DNA of 53,669 nt from Jannaschia seosinensis (GCF_001408515.1 NZ_CYPR01000207.1:1-53669); one strand, 5' to 3'. Shown: positions 1 to 9,171, counted from the first letter of the stretch. The notes: generated by a model from the sequence alone, not told the origin. Made by a program: numbers and translations.

Positions 1-524
1 TAGAACGCATTGAACAGGCGCAGCTGCTGGTGGCCATGCACCGCGTCAAAGGTATCATCGATATCGAGCACGATCCGGCTTGGGGGGCGCGCAAACGAGT
101 GGCAGTAGAACCGGACCATCTCGCGGCCCATGCGGATCAGGGCGCGGGCGTCGGGCAGGTTTTCCATGCGAGAGATCGTTGGCTGCGAACACAAGGCCGG
201 CCCTGTTTCCGGGCCACGCTCCAGCGCGATCCTGAAGCTGGGATCGTGCCGAAGGGCTGCCGCGTCGTTGCCGTCTTCATATCCCGCCGCGATCATCATG
301 ATCCGGAACCGGATGATGTCGCTCAGACTATGCTGAACTTTCGCCGGGTCACGCGGATCGTGCAGGCAATCTGCGAGCCGCTGCGCCAGACCCGCCCTGC
401 GCTCGATCTCGCGCAGCAGGGTCAGGCCGGCGTCGGAGCTCATGTCGGCGCCGTCAAACCCGAGCAGGATCGGCTTACCGTTAAGGGGTGACAGGCGGGG
501 CGTGGAGCACGTAGACTGGGTCAT
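1..524 (-). CDS. IS1380-family transposase, N-terminal part (runs off window)
   Basis: The minus-strand frame starts at ATG 524-522 and stays open to position 1, giving about 174 residues of a protein that is usually roughly 440-460 long. It reads PILLGFDGADMSSDAGLTLL near the start, then an arginine-rich stretch, QPTISRMENLPDA, and RIVLDIDDTFDAVHGHQQL. The IVLDIDDT segment is the first acidic patch of the DDE transposase fold in this family. The missing C-terminal portion corresponds in kind to the transposase fragment at the right edge of the window. Confidence 0.85.
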   Translation of the reverse strand, partial: MTQSTCSTPRLSPLNGKPILLGFDGADMSSDAGLTLLREIERRAGLAQRLADCLHDPRDPAKVQHSLSDIIRFRIMMIAAGYEDGNDAAALRHDPSFRIALERGPETGPALCSQPTISRMENLPDARALIRMGREMVRFYCHSFARPPSRIVLDIDDTFDAVHGHQQLRLFNAF

Positions 525-611
525 GGCGGAGGTCGTCCTGCTGAAATCTGAATCTTTGGCGTCGATAACCAAAAAATACAGATTTTCAGACGGTTACGCA
601 ACCTCCGCCGC

Positions 612-635
612 CTTCTCGTGAATTATCCGGGTTAA
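612..635. repeat. IS1380 terminal inverted repeat plus TTAA
   Basis: Read outward-in on the minus strand the repeat is CCCGGATAATTCACGAGAAG (631-612). The right-hand IS end at 53080 begins CCCGCATAATTCATGAAG, identical at 14 of the first 16 positions. The TTAA at 632-635 abuts the repeat, as it does at 53076-53079. IS1380-type elements are known to make short AT-rich target duplications. Confidence 0.75.
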
Positions 636-1107
636 ACTGTCGGCCCCAGCGCCCTCCTCTCGGGACATTGCTGAGCAATGCAAAGTCGGGCAGGGCATGG
701 TACAGAACGTCGACCGTCAGATTGCCGAGTTCCAGCTCCGCATTGCCGTCCTGAACGCCACTACCGCGCTTGGCATCCCCTTCACACAGGATGTGGAACA
801 GGTTTCCCGGGGAAAGGCGAAGCTTGGTCATCACCCAGCTTTTGCAACAGAGCCGAACTACGCGCTCGTCGCCGAAGGTTCCTCTTTTTTGCAAGTTCAC
901 AACCAATGTCCGCGACCGCTACGCCCCATAATTCCAAGAGCGCTGTGAGGGACCGCTTCCAGTTCCAATGTTGCCGCCAAAGTTCTCGTGACCGGACTTC
1001 GCCGCGTTGACAACGAGCCAGGCAAGCAGGCATCGTTTTTCCACGAAAGCGGTTTGAACTCAGGCCGTGACCTAGAGAACACAGGGTGCAAGCCCGGGGG
1101 AGGATAG
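636..1107. other. Non-coding or decayed stretch between IS and aglE
   Basis: About 470 bases hold no gene I can recognise. A minus-strand reading frame begins near 906 and runs into the IS repeat, so if it was ever a gene its 3' part was replaced by the insertion. Its central part (GNLFHILCEGDAKRG, then LTVDVLYHALPDFALL) reads like plausible protein, but I do not recognise a family. The aglE promoter must lie in the right-hand part. No LacI-type regulator gene, the usual neighbour of agl operons, is present. Confidence 0.5.
1044..1057. promoter_or_regulatory. Possible LacI-family operator upstream of aglE
   Basis: CGAAAGCGGTTTGA contains AAAGCGGTTT, close to the AAA-N-CG-N-TTT core typical of LacI/GalR operators, with one symmetry mismatch. 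It lies about 50 bases before the aglE start. Alpha-glucoside operons in related bacteria are controlled by a LacI-type AglR; here only the putative site is seen, not the regulator. Confidence 0.3.
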
Positions 1108-2460
1108 ATGAACAAGCTGCTGACGGGCACCGCCATTGCGGTGCTCACCGCGAACATGGCCGGAGCCGAGGCCCACCTCACATTCATGCCGGGGGAGGGC
1201 GAATTCACCTGGGACAGCTTCCAGGAATTTGCCGGTTCAACCGACCTGAGCGGCCAGACTCTCGACATCACCGGCCCTTGGACCGGCGACGAGAAGGTCA
1301 AGGCGGACATCATGTTCGACTATTTCGAAGAAGCTACCGGCGCGACGGTCAATTATTCCGGCTCCGACAGCTTCGAGCAGGACATCGTCATTTCCTCCCG
1401 GGCCGGGTCGGCGCCGAACATTGCCGTGTTCCCGCAACCCGGACTAGCCGCCGATATGGCGAGCCAGGGGCTTCTGACGCCGCTGCCGGAGGGCACGGCC
1501 GAATGGGTCGCCGACAATTACGCAGCGGGTCAGTCGTGGGTCGATCTCGCGACGTTCGAAGGGCCGGACGGTGAGGAGGACCTCTACGGCCTGTTCTACC
1601 GCGTCGACGTCAAATCGTTCGTTTGGTATTCGCCCGCCGCATTCGACGAAATGGGATATGATATCCCGGAGTCGATGGAAGAGCTCAAGGCGCTGACCGA
1701 CCAGATCGTCGAGGACGGCGGCACGCCCTGGTGCATCGGTCTCGGCTCGGGTGCCGCGACAGGCTGGCCCGCGACGGACTGGGTCGAGGACATGATGCTC
1801 CGCACGCAGCCGCCCGAGATCTACGACCAGTGGGTCAACAACGAGATCCCGTTCGATGCGCCCGAGGTCGTGAATGCGATCGAGGAATTCGGCTACTTTG
1901 CGAAGAACGACGATTACGTCAACGGCGGCGCTCAGGCGGTTGCCTCGACCGACTTCCGCGACAGCCCGACCGGCCTCTTCGAAATCCCGCCGCAATGCTA
2001 CATGCACCGTCAGGCGTCATTCATTCCGGCCTTCTTCCCGGCAGGAAGCGAAGTCGGGGTCGACGTCGACTTCTTTTATTTCCCTGCCTACGAGGAGCGT
2101 GATCTCGGCAACCCGGTCCTCGGGGCGGGAACGCTGTTCTCGATCACCGATCCGTCCGAGGCGGCCACCGCGATGATCGAGTACCTGAAGCTGCCGATCG
2201 CGCATGAGCTGTGGATGGCACAGGGCGGTTTCCTGACCGCGCATGCGGGCGTCAATCCGAACGTCTACGCGGATGCAAGCCTGCGCGCCCAAGGCGACAT
2301 CCTTCTCGAAGCGACGACGTTCCGGTTCGATGCTTCCGATCTCATGCCGGGTGAAATCGGCGCCGGCGCGTTCTGGACAGGGATGGTCGACTACGTAACC
2401 GGCGCCTCGGCCGAAGATGTGGCCGAACGTATCCAGGAACGTTGGGAATCGCTGAATTGA
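1108..2460 (+). CDS. aglE: Alpha-glucoside ABC transporter, periplasmic binding protein
   Basis: Encodes 450 residues. A signal peptide is visible in the first ~21 residues (short basic start, hydrophobic core, AGAEA cleavage region), followed by a family 1 extracellular solute-binding fold. It should capture maltose, sucrose or trehalose-type alpha-glucosides in the periplasm and deliver them to AglF/AglG. The start ATG is preceded by GGAGGA at suitable spacing. It is first in aglE-aglF-aglG-aglA-aglK, the order known from Rhizobium and Rhodobacter, which supports the substrate call. A strong hairpin directly follows the gene. Confidence 0.9.
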   Translation: MNKLLTGTAIAVLTANMAGAEAHLTFMPGEGEFTWDSFQEFAGSTDLSGQTLDITGPWTGDEKVKADIMFDYFEEATGATVNYSGSDSFEQDIVISSRAGSAPNIAVFPQPGLAADMASQGLLTPLPEGTAEWVADNYAAGQSWVDLATFEGPDGEEDLYGLFYRVDVKSFVWYSPAAFDEMGYDIPESMEELKALTDQIVEDGGTPWCIGLGSGAATGWPATDWVEDMMLRTQPPEIYDQWVNNEIPFDAPEVVNAIEEFGYFAKNDDYVNGGAQAVASTDFRDSPTGLFEIPPQCYMHRQASFIPAFFPAGSEVGVDVDFFYFPAYEERDLGNPVLGAGTLFSITDPSEAATAMIEYLKLPIAHELWMAQGGFLTAHAGVNPNVYADASLRAQGDILLEATTFRFDASDLMPGEIGAGAFWTGMVDYVTGASAEDVAERIQERWESLN

Positions 2461-2467
2461 TCGGCGA

Positions 2468-2493
2468 CGGCCCGCTCCGAAAGGGGCGGGCCG
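2468..2493 (+). promoter_or_regulatory. Strong intercistronic hairpin after aglE
   Basis: CGGCCCGCTCC and GGGGCGGGCCG pair over 11 bp (one G-T) around a GAAA tetraloop, starting 8 bases after the aglE stop. No clear T-run follows, only AATTGCTTTG, so partial termination or 3'-end protection of the aglE message is more likely than full termination. Binding-protein genes of sugar ABC operons often carry such a hairpin, which lets them be expressed above the permease genes. Confidence 0.7.
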
Positions 2494-2565
2494 AATTGCT
2501 TTGACCATCGCTTCGATGCCGGTCAAAGCTGCTGAACCTGCATTGCCATCTTGGGGGGAGGGGCC

Positions 2566-3543
2566 ATGTCACCGCTGATACAGGGCATATTGACGATCGT
2601 TATCGGCGTGACCGGTTGCATCGGCTATTTCTGGAGTTCGAATTTCGTGCTCGACCGCTTCGTCTTTCCCGCAAGGGGGCCGGAGGCCGGGCGCAACATC
2701 AACCGCGCCAATGCGGTGCGGCCTTGGCTATTTCTTCTTCCCGCTTTAGCGGCTTTGTCACTTTACCTCGTCTACCCGGTATTCGGCAGCTTCTGGCGGT
2801 CGCTCTTCAACCGGGCCGGAACGGAATTCGTGGGGCTCGGGAATTACGGGCTCCTGTTCGGCGACGGTGAATTCCGGACGGCGCTCTTCAATAATTTCCT
2901 GTGGGTTCTGGTTGTGCCCGCCATGGCGACCTTTCTTGGACTTTTGGTGGCGCAGCTGACTGACCGTTTGTCCTGGGGGAACATTGCGAAATCCCTCATC
3001 TTCATGCCGATGGCCATCTCCTTTGTCGGCGCCTCGCTGATCTGGAAATTCGTCTACGCGGTCGATCCGGAGATTGGCATCATCAACGCGATGCGCGGCA
3101 CGCTCGACATGTCGCCTCTCGATCCGCTGCAGGTCGGGTTCTGGAACAACTTCTTTTTGATGGTCATTCTGGTCTGGGTCCAGACTGGCTTCGCCATGGT
3201 AATCCTGTCGGCCGCGCTCCGCGGCATTCCGGAGGAGACGGTCGAGGCCGCGATCATCGACGGCGCATCGCCGGCGCAGATCTTCTTCAAGATCAAGATA
3301 CCGCAGATCATGGGCACGATCGTCGTCGTCTGGACGACGATCACAATCCTTGTGCTGAAAGTCTTCGACATCGTCTACACGATGACCGGCGGCAATTTCG
3401 GGACGCAGATCCTGCCAAGTTACATGATGGAATACATGTTCCGCGACGACGGGCGCGCGACGGCCGTCGCCTTTGTCATCATGATCATCGTCCTGCCGGT
3501 GATGGTCTGGAACATCGTGCAGGCCCGTAAGGAGGTGCGCTGA
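2566..3543 (+). CDS. aglF: Alpha-glucoside ABC transporter permease AglF
   Basis: Inner-membrane permease of 325 residues, MalF-type (binding-protein-dependent transport inner membrane component). An N-terminal transmembrane segment (about residues 3-27) precedes a second near residues 45-65, then the main permease domain. The EAA loop that docks on the ATPase is seen as EAAIIDGASPAQIFFKIKIP. I chose ATG 2566 because GGGGGGAGGGG lies just before it; an in-frame TTG at 2551 lies upstream of that ribosome site and is unlikely. The aglG start is 1 base after the stop. Confidence 0.9.
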   Translation: MSPLIQGILTIVIGVTGCIGYFWSSNFVLDRFVFPARGPEAGRNINRANAVRPWLFLLPALAALSLYLVYPVFGSFWRSLFNRAGTEFVGLGNYGLLFGDGEFRTALFNNFLWVLVVPAMATFLGLLVAQLTDRLSWGNIAKSLIFMPMAISFVGASLIWKFVYAVDPEIGIINAMRGTLDMSPLDPLQVGFWNNFFLMVILVWVQTGFAMVILSAALRGIPEETVEAAIIDGASPAQIFFKIKIPQIMGTIVVVWTTITILVLKVFDIVYTMTGGNFGTQILPSYMMEYMFRDDGRATAVAFVIMIIVLPVMVWNIVQARKEVR

Positions 3544-3544
3544 C

Positions 3545-4681
3545 ATGGCGAAGGACGACGACGGCATCGCAGGCTCCAAGACCTCGCTCTCGCTGGTCAC
3601 GAACCTCTCGGTCATATTCCTTGTGGTTCTCTGGCTGATCCCGACGGTCGGCCTGTTCGTGAGTTCCTTCAGGGACCGCGATGCGATTACCGAATCGGGC
3701 TGGTGGAAGTCGCCCTTTCCGACGCAGGAGAACATCGCCGTCCAGACCGAGGGTGAGTTCGTCGAGACCCCCGAAGGCTGGGTGCTGACCGGAAACGTAT
3801 TCGGCGAAGAAGGCAGCGGAGAGATCGTCGCATTCGGCGGCTCGCGCGCGGAACCGACGGCCTTCGCGCCGGGTGAGACGGGCGAACTCGTGCGCGGGCG
3901 GACGCTTCAGATCGCCGAGACCGGAGATTTCACCTACTTCTATCCGGATGAACCTTCGCGCAATCCGACTGTCTACATCGCTGCCGAGGTGCCGCCCAAC
4001 TTCTCCTTGGTCAATTACGAGACGATTCTCGAATCGGCGGGCATGGATGTCGCCTTCATCAATACGCTGACGGTAACGATCCCGGCGACGATCATTCCGA
4101 TACTGATCGCCGCCTTCGCCGCCTATGCGCTGGCCTGGATGGATTTTCCGTTTCGCGGCACGATCATCGCGATCGTCGTGGGCCTGCTCGTCGTGCCGTT
4201 GCAGCTTGCGCTGGTCCCGATGCTGCAATTCCACAACCAGATCGGCATCGGGCAGAGTTTCTATGGCATATGGTTCGCCCATACCGGCTTCGGCCTGCCA
4301 TTGGCGATTTACCTTTTGCGAAACTACATGGTCGGTCTGCCGCGCGACATCATCGAAAGCGCGAAGGTCGACGGTGCCACGGACTTTCAGGTCTTCACCC
4401 GCATCGTCCTCCCGCTCAGCTTTCCGGCGCTGGCCTCTTTCGCGATCTTCCAGTTTCTCTGGACGTGGAACGACCTGCTCATCGCAAAGGTTTTCCTGCC
4501 CGCCAGCAGCGACAGCTGGGTGATGACGGTCAAGATCGCCGACGACCTTCTGGGCTCGCGGGGCGGGGACTGGGGCATACTTGCCGCAGCCGCCTTCGTT
4601 TCGATCGCCGTGCCCCTTGTGGTGTTCTTCACGATGCAGCGATACCTCGTCCGCGGCCTATTGGCTGGCTCCGTGAAATAG
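3545..4681 (+). CDS. aglG: Alpha-glucoside ABC transporter permease AglG
   Basis: Inner-membrane permease of 378 residues, MalG-type. The first transmembrane helix (about 18-40) is followed by a long non-membrane insertion of about 110 residues before the remaining helices, a feature typical of AglG compared with shorter MalG proteins. The EAA loop reads ESAKVDGATDFQVFTRIVLP. It pairs with AglF and the AglK ATPase. It lies one base after aglF and 21 bases before the glucosidase gene, so all are likely co-transcribed. Confidence 0.9.
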   Translation: MAKDDDGIAGSKTSLSLVTNLSVIFLVVLWLIPTVGLFVSSFRDRDAITESGWWKSPFPTQENIAVQTEGEFVETPEGWVLTGNVFGEEGSGEIVAFGGSRAEPTAFAPGETGELVRGRTLQIAETGDFTYFYPDEPSRNPTVYIAAEVPPNFSLVNYETILESAGMDVAFINTLTVTIPATIIPILIAAFAAYALAWMDFPFRGTIIAIVVGLLVVPLQLALVPMLQFHNQIGIGQSFYGIWFAHTGFGLPLAIYLLRNYMVGLPRDIIESAKVDGATDFQVFTRIVLPLSFPALASFAIFQFLWTWNDLLIAKVFLPASSDSWVMTVKIADDLLGSRGGDWGILAAAAFVSIAVPLVVFFTMQRYLVRGLLAGSVK

Positions 4682-4702
4682 CCTGAGACTGGACACCGCA
4701 GC

Positions 4703-6340
4703 ATGACAGCGACCGCCGAAGCGCCTCTGGCCGCCACCAATCCCGACTGGTGGCGGGGAGGGATCATCTATCAAATCTATCCCCGCTCTTTTCAAGACAC
4801 GACCGGCGACGGAATCGGCGATCTTCCCGGTATCACCGAGCGGATCCCCTACGTCGCGTCTCTGGGCGTGGATGCCATCTGGATCAGTCCGTTCTTCACG
4901 TCGCCGATGAAGGATTTCGGCTACGACGTCAGCGATTATTGCGACGTCGACCCGATGTTCGGCACTCTGGAGGATTTCGCACACCTCGTCGCGACTGCGC
5001 ACCGGCATGGTGTGCGCGTGATGATCGATCTCGTCCTCTCGCATTCCTCGGACCAGCATCCCTGGTTCGTCGAAAGCCGCTCGAGCCTGTCCAACGGAAA
5101 GTCCGATTGGTACGTCTGGGCCGACCCGAAGCCGGATGGAACACCGCCCAACAACTGGCTGTCGATCTTCGGCGGTACGGCTTGGCAATGGGACGCCCGG
5201 CGGCTCCAATATTATCTGCACAACTTTCTCATTTCGCAGCCCGACCTCAACTTCCACAATCTGGAGGTGCAGGACGCGCTGCTCGACGTAACGCGGTTCT
5301 GGCTGGATCTGGGCGTGGACGGCTTCCGCCTCGATACGATAAACTTCTACTTCGCCGACGCGGACCTCCGCGATAATCCGGCCCTTCCGCCGGAGCACCG
5401 CAATGCCACGATTGCGCCCTCGGTGAACCCTTACAACCACCAGGACCACATGTTCTCCAAGAACCAGCCGGAGAACCTGCTCTTCCTGCGCCGCTTCCGC
5501 GAATTGCTCGACGAATATGGCGCTTGCGCCGTGGGCGAGGTCGGCGACGCGCAGCGCGGGATGGAACTGCTGGGTGAGTATACCCGCGACGGGCAGGGCG
5601 TGCAGATGTGCTACGCCTTCGATTTCCTCGCGGCCGAGCCGCTGACGGCTGCACGGATCGTCGACGTGTTCCACCGCCTCGACCGCGAGGCGCCCGACGG
5701 CTGGGCCTGCTGGGCTTTCTCGAACCATGACGTAACACGTCATGTCACACGGTGGGGTCTAAGTCATGCGGGCGCGCGGGCCTACGCGACGCTGATCTGC
5801 TGTCTGCGCGGCTCGGTCTGTCTTTATCAGGGCGAGGAGCTTGGGCTTCCGGAGGCAGACGTCGCGTTCGAGGATTTGCAGGACCCCTACGGCATCCAGT
5901 TCTGGCCCGAGTTCAAAGGCCGCGACGGCTGTCGCACGCCGATGGTCTGGGAGCCGTCGAACCGCAACGGCGGCTTCAGCGATGTCCGGCCCTGGCTGCC
6001 GGTCTCCTCCGATCATCTCGGCCACTCGGTCGCCTTGCAGGAGGATCGGGACGACGCGATCCTGCATCACTATCGGGCGGTAATCTCGATGCGCACCACG
6101 TCGCTGGCCCTGCGCCGCGGCGAACAGGACGGGATCGAGGCCCGCGGCAATCTTCTGACATTCACGCGCGTCGCAGATGGGGAGCGCATCTTCTGCGCCT
6201 TCAATCTCGGCGAGAGCGAGGTCGCTCTGACCCTGCCGGAGGGGTCGTGGAACCTCGTGGAGGGGATTGGCGCGACGATGCCGGGGGCGGGCGGCATGAC
6301 GCTAGGCCCTTGGGAGTACGCGATATTGCGCGCGGCGTGA
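4703..6340 (+). CDS. aglA: Alpha-glucosidase, GH13 family
   Basis: Encodes 545 residues with no signal peptide, so it acts in the cytoplasm on imported alpha-glucosides, releasing glucose. The GH13 barrel motifs are complete: WWRGGIIYQIYPRSF at the N-terminus, the LVLSHSSDQHPWF region, GVDGFRLDT with nucleophile Asp211, the acid/base in GEVG (Glu279), and SNHD with Asp343. It resembles oligo-1,6-glucosidase/alpha-glucosidase enzymes encoded within agl operons. Exact linkage preference cannot be read from the sequence. Confidence 0.92.
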   Translation: MTATAEAPLAATNPDWWRGGIIYQIYPRSFQDTTGDGIGDLPGITERIPYVASLGVDAIWISPFFTSPMKDFGYDVSDYCDVDPMFGTLEDFAHLVATAHRHGVRVMIDLVLSHSSDQHPWFVESRSSLSNGKSDWYVWADPKPDGTPPNNWLSIFGGTAWQWDARRLQYYLHNFLISQPDLNFHNLEVQDALLDVTRFWLDLGVDGFRLDTINFYFADADLRDNPALPPEHRNATIAPSVNPYNHQDHMFSKNQPENLLFLRRFRELLDEYGACAVGEVGDAQRGMELLGEYTRDGQGVQMCYAFDFLAAEPLTAARIVDVFHRLDREAPDGWACWAFSNHDVTRHVTRWGLSHAGARAYATLICCLRGSVCLYQGEELGLPEADVAFEDLQDPYGIQFWPEFKGRDGCRTPMVWEPSNRNGGFSDVRPWLPVSSDHLGHSVALQEDRDDAILHHYRAVISMRTTSLALRRGEQDGIEARGNLLTFTRVADGERIFCAFNLGESEVALTLPEGSWNLVEGIGATMPGAGGMTLGPWEYAILRAA

Positions 6341-6363
6341 CATAACATCGAGGGAGGAAGAGC

Positions 6364-7467
6364 ATGGCCAATCTGAAGCTGACGGACGTACAGAAGGTCT
6401 ATGGAGGGCAGGTTGAGGTCCTCAAGGACATCAACCTCGACATCGAGACGGGCGAGCTGATTGTCTTCGTCGGGCCCTCGGGTTGCGGCAAATCCACCCT
6501 CCTGCGAATGATCGCGGGCCTCGAGAAGATCTCCGGCGGGACGCTGGAAATCGACGGAACGGTAGTCAATGACGTGCCCCCGTCCGAACGGGGCATTGCC
6601 ATGGTGTTCCAGTCCTACGCGCTCTACCCGCACATGACCGTGCGCGAAAACATGCAGTTCGCGCTCAAGATCGCCAAGAAATCCAAGGAGGAAATGAACG
6701 CGGCGGTCGAGGCCGCGGCCAACAAGCTGCAGCTGACCCCCTATCTCGACCGGCTGCCCAAGGCCCTTTCCGGCGGTCAGCGTCAGCGCGTCGCGATCGG
6801 CCGGTCGATCGTTCGCGACCCGAAGGTTTACCTGTTCGACGAACCGCTTTCGAACCTCGATGCCGCCCTCCGTGTCGCGACCCGGATCGAGATCGCGCAG
6901 CTCAAGGAGCAGATGCCCGAATCCACGATGATCTACGTCACCCACGACCAGGTGGAGGCGATGACGCTGGCCACCCGGATCGTCGTTCTCGCCAACAAGG
7001 GGATCGCACAGGTCGGCACGCCGCTCGATCTCTACGAGCGTCCGAATGGAGAGTTCGTGGCCCAGTTCATCGGCTCGCCCGCAATGAACCTGCTGCCCGG
7101 AGAGATCGTCGGAACCGGTGCGACAACGACGCTGAAGCTCGACCAGGGCGGCGGCACCATCACGTCGACCGTGCCTAGCAAGCCGGAAGATCAGGGTGCG
7201 CAGGTCAACGTCGGCATCCGCCCCGAGGACATGGTTCCGACCGATGGCTCCGATTTCGCATATTCAGGCAAGGTGGAAATCGTCGAGGCACTGGGCGAGG
7301 TGACGCAGCTCTATTTCGAAACCCCCAAGGCCGAGAGCGATTCCCGCGCCGTCATCGCCAAGCTGCACGGAATACACACCGACATTCGCGGACGTGAGAT
7401 GCAGCTGACCGGTGCGCCGGAAAAGGTGCACATATTCAGGAACGGAGTGTCGCTCCTCTACAGATGA
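6364..7467 (+). CDS. aglK: Alpha-glucoside ABC transporter ATP-binding protein
   Basis: ATPase of 367 residues, MalK/UgpC type. Walker A is GPSGCGKST (37-45), the signature LSGGQ is at 135-139, Walker B follows as VYLFDEPLSNLD, and the switch histidine is in YVTHDQVEA. The last ~130 residues form the TOBE/MOP regulatory domain. It energises AglF/AglG on the cytoplasmic face. A good ribosome site (GAGGGAGGAAG) precedes ATG 6364. It closes the operon; a hairpin follows. Confidence 0.92.
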   Translation: MANLKLTDVQKVYGGQVEVLKDINLDIETGELIVFVGPSGCGKSTLLRMIAGLEKISGGTLEIDGTVVNDVPPSERGIAMVFQSYALYPHMTVRENMQFALKIAKKSKEEMNAAVEAAANKLQLTPYLDRLPKALSGGQRQRVAIGRSIVRDPKVYLFDEPLSNLDAALRVATRIEIAQLKEQMPESTMIYVTHDQVEAMTLATRIVVLANKGIAQVGTPLDLYERPNGEFVAQFIGSPAMNLLPGEIVGTGATTTLKLDQGGGTITSTVPSKPEDQGAQVNVGIRPEDMVPTDGSDFAYSGKVEIVEALGEVTQLYFETPKAESDSRAVIAKLHGIHTDIRGREMQLTGAPEKVHIFRNGVSLLYR

Positions 7468-7505
7468 TACGTCGGGCTCCTCCAGCCGCATTCGCAGGAC
7501 GGGAC

Positions 7506-7535
7506 GTCCGGATCCCCGTCCTTGGAGATCCGGAC
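7506..7535 (+). terminator. Hairpin after aglK, candidate terminator
   Basis: GTCCGGATC (7506-7514) and GATCCGGAC (7527-7535) form a perfect 9-bp stem with a 12-base loop, about 40 bases after the aglK stop. The following bases are C-rich and then CATCGTTT, so the T-run is weak. It lies between the ends of convergent aglK and hpt and could serve either strand. Confidence 0.5.
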
Positions 7536-7632
7536 CCCTTCATCGTTTAGACAAAGGTGTTGGAGTGCTCAGGCCGCCGCGACCGAGGGTTCTCCTCCCG
7601 ATCAACCGCTCTACGCTGTCCCGCCGGATGAG

Positions 7633-8184
7633 CTAGGCCTCCGCCGCCTCGTCGAGGAAACGGACCGTGCCGATATAGGGGAGATTGCGGTTCCTCTGCG
7701 CGTAGTCGATGCCGTAGCCCACGACGAAGGCATCAGGGATCTCGAACCCCGTCCAGGTCGCGCGCACGTCAACTTCCCGCCGCGACGGCTTGTCGAGGAG
7801 CGCGATCGTCTCCAACCGTGCCGGGCTGCGCGACCTCAGAAACGCCGTGACGTGGTGCAACGTGTGACCCGTATCGACGATGTCCTCGACCACCAGAACG
7901 TCGCGACCCGCGATCTCTCCACGCAAATCCTTCAGTATCCGGACTTCGCGGCTCGACACCATCGCGTCGCCGTAACTGCTGGCCTCAAGGAAATCGACCT
8001 CGACCGGAAGGTTCAGTTCCCGCACGAGGTCGGCGATGAACACGAAAGAGCCGCGGAGCAGGCCGACCACGACCAGCTTGTCAGTCCCGGCAAAACGCTG
8101 CTCGATCTCCCGGGCCAGCGCCTCGATCCGGGCGGCAATCGCCTTGGCCGAGATCATCTGATCGATCGCGTATTTCTGAGCCAT
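7633..8184 (-). CDS. hpt: Hypoxanthine(-guanine) phosphoribosyltransferase
   Basis: 183-residue purine salvage enzyme joining hypoxanthine or guanine to PRPP to give IMP or GMP. The PRPP-binding motif [14 protein letters not shown] is intact, as are the [11 protein letters not shown] loop near residue 44 and the C-terminal [20 protein letters not shown] that closes over the purine. Length fits the family. It is transcribed away from the downstream START-protein gene with a 70-base divergent gap, and converges on the agl operon. Confidence 0.92.
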   Translation of the reverse strand: MAQKYAIDQMISAKAIAARIEALAREIEQRFAGTDKLVVVGLLRGSFVFIADLVRELNLPVEVDFLEASSYGDAMVSSREVRILKDLRGEIAGRDVLVVEDIVDTGHTLHHVTAFLRSRSPARLETIALLDKPSRREVDVRATWTGFEIPDAFVVGYGIDYAQRNRNLPYIGTVRFLDEAAEA

Positions 8185-8254
8185 CTTGCTCCCTCAGGAC
8201 CCTTCGTCCATCACACGCGTTATCACGATTAATCCTTGGACATGAAGAGGCCCG

Positions 8255-8710
8255 ATGCCCCGCCATTCCGAAACCCGCGAGTTGCCGTACACGGCGCAAC
8301 AGATGTATGACCTCGTCGCAGATGTCGGGAACTATCCCGAGTTCCTGCCATGGACCGCCGCCGCGCGCATCCGTTCGCGCGAAGATACGGCCGACGGTGA
8401 GGTCATGTTAGCCGACCTCGTCATCTCGTTCAAAGTGTTCCGCGAAAGCTTCGGCTCGAAGGTCACCCTGCACCCAAAAGAAAAACGGATCGAGACGGAG
8501 TATCTCGACGGGCCGTTCCGACACATGGAGTCGGAATGGCGGTTCGAGGAAATTCCAAACGCGGCAAACCCGTGCTGCAAGGTGCATTTTTGGGTCGATT
8601 TCGAGTTTCGCAACCGCCTCATCGGCTCGGTTGCGAACCGCGTGTTCAACGAGGCGATGCAGCGGGTCGTGGCGGCCTTCGAGAAGCGCGCGAAGCAGCT
8701 CTACGGCTGA
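8255..8710 (+). CDS. Coq10/RatA-type START-domain protein (ubiquinone-binding)
   Basis: 151 residues matching the type II toxin RatA / Coq10 family of the SRPBCC (START-like) superfamily. The N-terminus [20 protein letters not shown] and the C-terminal helix ending [10 protein letters not shown] are typical. Coq10 homologues bind ubiquinone and assist its delivery or biosynthesis; toxin activity is described only for the E. coli protein and should not be assumed here. The gene overlaps the 3' end of the convergent cinA by 10 bases. Confidence 0.85.
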   Translation: MPRHSETRELPYTAQQMYDLVADVGNYPEFLPWTAAARIRSREDTADGEVMLADLVISFKVFRESFGSKVTLHPKEKRIETEYLDGPFRHMESEWRFEEIPNAANPCCKVHFWVDFEFRNRLIGSVANRVFNEAMQRVVAAFEKRAKQLYG

Positions 8711-9171
8711 GCCGCCGCCAGCAGCAACTCGAGCGCATGATCGCGCGCGGCGGCTCGCACCGCATCGCGGCCAAGGGCCCCGAATTCGACAGTCTCTGTT
8801 CGCACGCCGCGCGCATCGGCCAGACCGAAGCAGACCCGTCCCTCGGGTTTGTGGTCGGAGCCGCCGGGCCCCGCGATGCCGGTGATCGCAACGGCAAGGT
8901 CCGCGCCGGACCGCTCCCGCGCACCCGCCGCCATCTCCTGCGCAACTTCTTCGGAGACGGCGCCGTGCGCGATCAACGTCATCTGCGAAACGCCCAACAT
9001 CTCGCGCTTCGCCGCATTGGCATAGGTGACGGCGCCCCACTGGAACATCGCCGATGCGCCAGGCAGGGCGGTCAGGGCGGCGGCCAGCGACCCGCCGGTA
9101 CAACTCTCCGCCGTGGCGACCGTCAGGCGCTGTTCGATGCAGATTTCCAGAAGATCACTTGCCCGGTTCAT
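8701..9171 (-). CDS. pncC: CinA C-terminal domain protein, nicotinamide-nucleotide amidohydrolase
   Basis: 156 residues covering only the CinA C-terminal (PncC) domain, with no N-terminal molybdopterin-binding-like domain. It should deamidate NMN to NaMN in pyridine-nucleotide recycling. Motifs include [18 protein letters not shown] near the start, the [12 protein letters not shown] segment and [11 protein letters not shown]. It is the last gene of ispDF-pgpA-cinA; its ATG overlaps the pgpA stop by 4 bases. Confidence 0.88.
   Translation of the reverse strand: MNRASDLLEICIEQRLTVATAESCTGGSLAAALTALPGASAMFQWGAVTYANAAKREMLGVSQMTLIAHGAVSEEVAQEMAAGARERSGADLAVAITGIAGPGGSDHKPEGRVCFGLADARGVRTETVEFGALGRDAVRAAARDHALELLLAAAQP

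Larger units (their letters stand above)
1..635 (-). mobile_element. IS1380-family insertion sequence, upstream end (partial)
   Basis: This is the transposase-start end of an IS1380-type element, cut by the window edge. The transposase runs out of the window to the left. The outer terminal inverted repeat is at 612-631 and is followed by TTAA at 632-635, which matches the TTAA next to the IS end on the right of the window, as a target duplication would. The element is oriented on the minus strand, the same way as the right-hand copy. Family assignment rests on the transposase sequence and the repeats. Confidence 0.8.

Noticed and set aside
2551-2565. TTG start for aglF at 2551
   Set aside because: The ribosome binding site lies after it and directly before ATG 2566.
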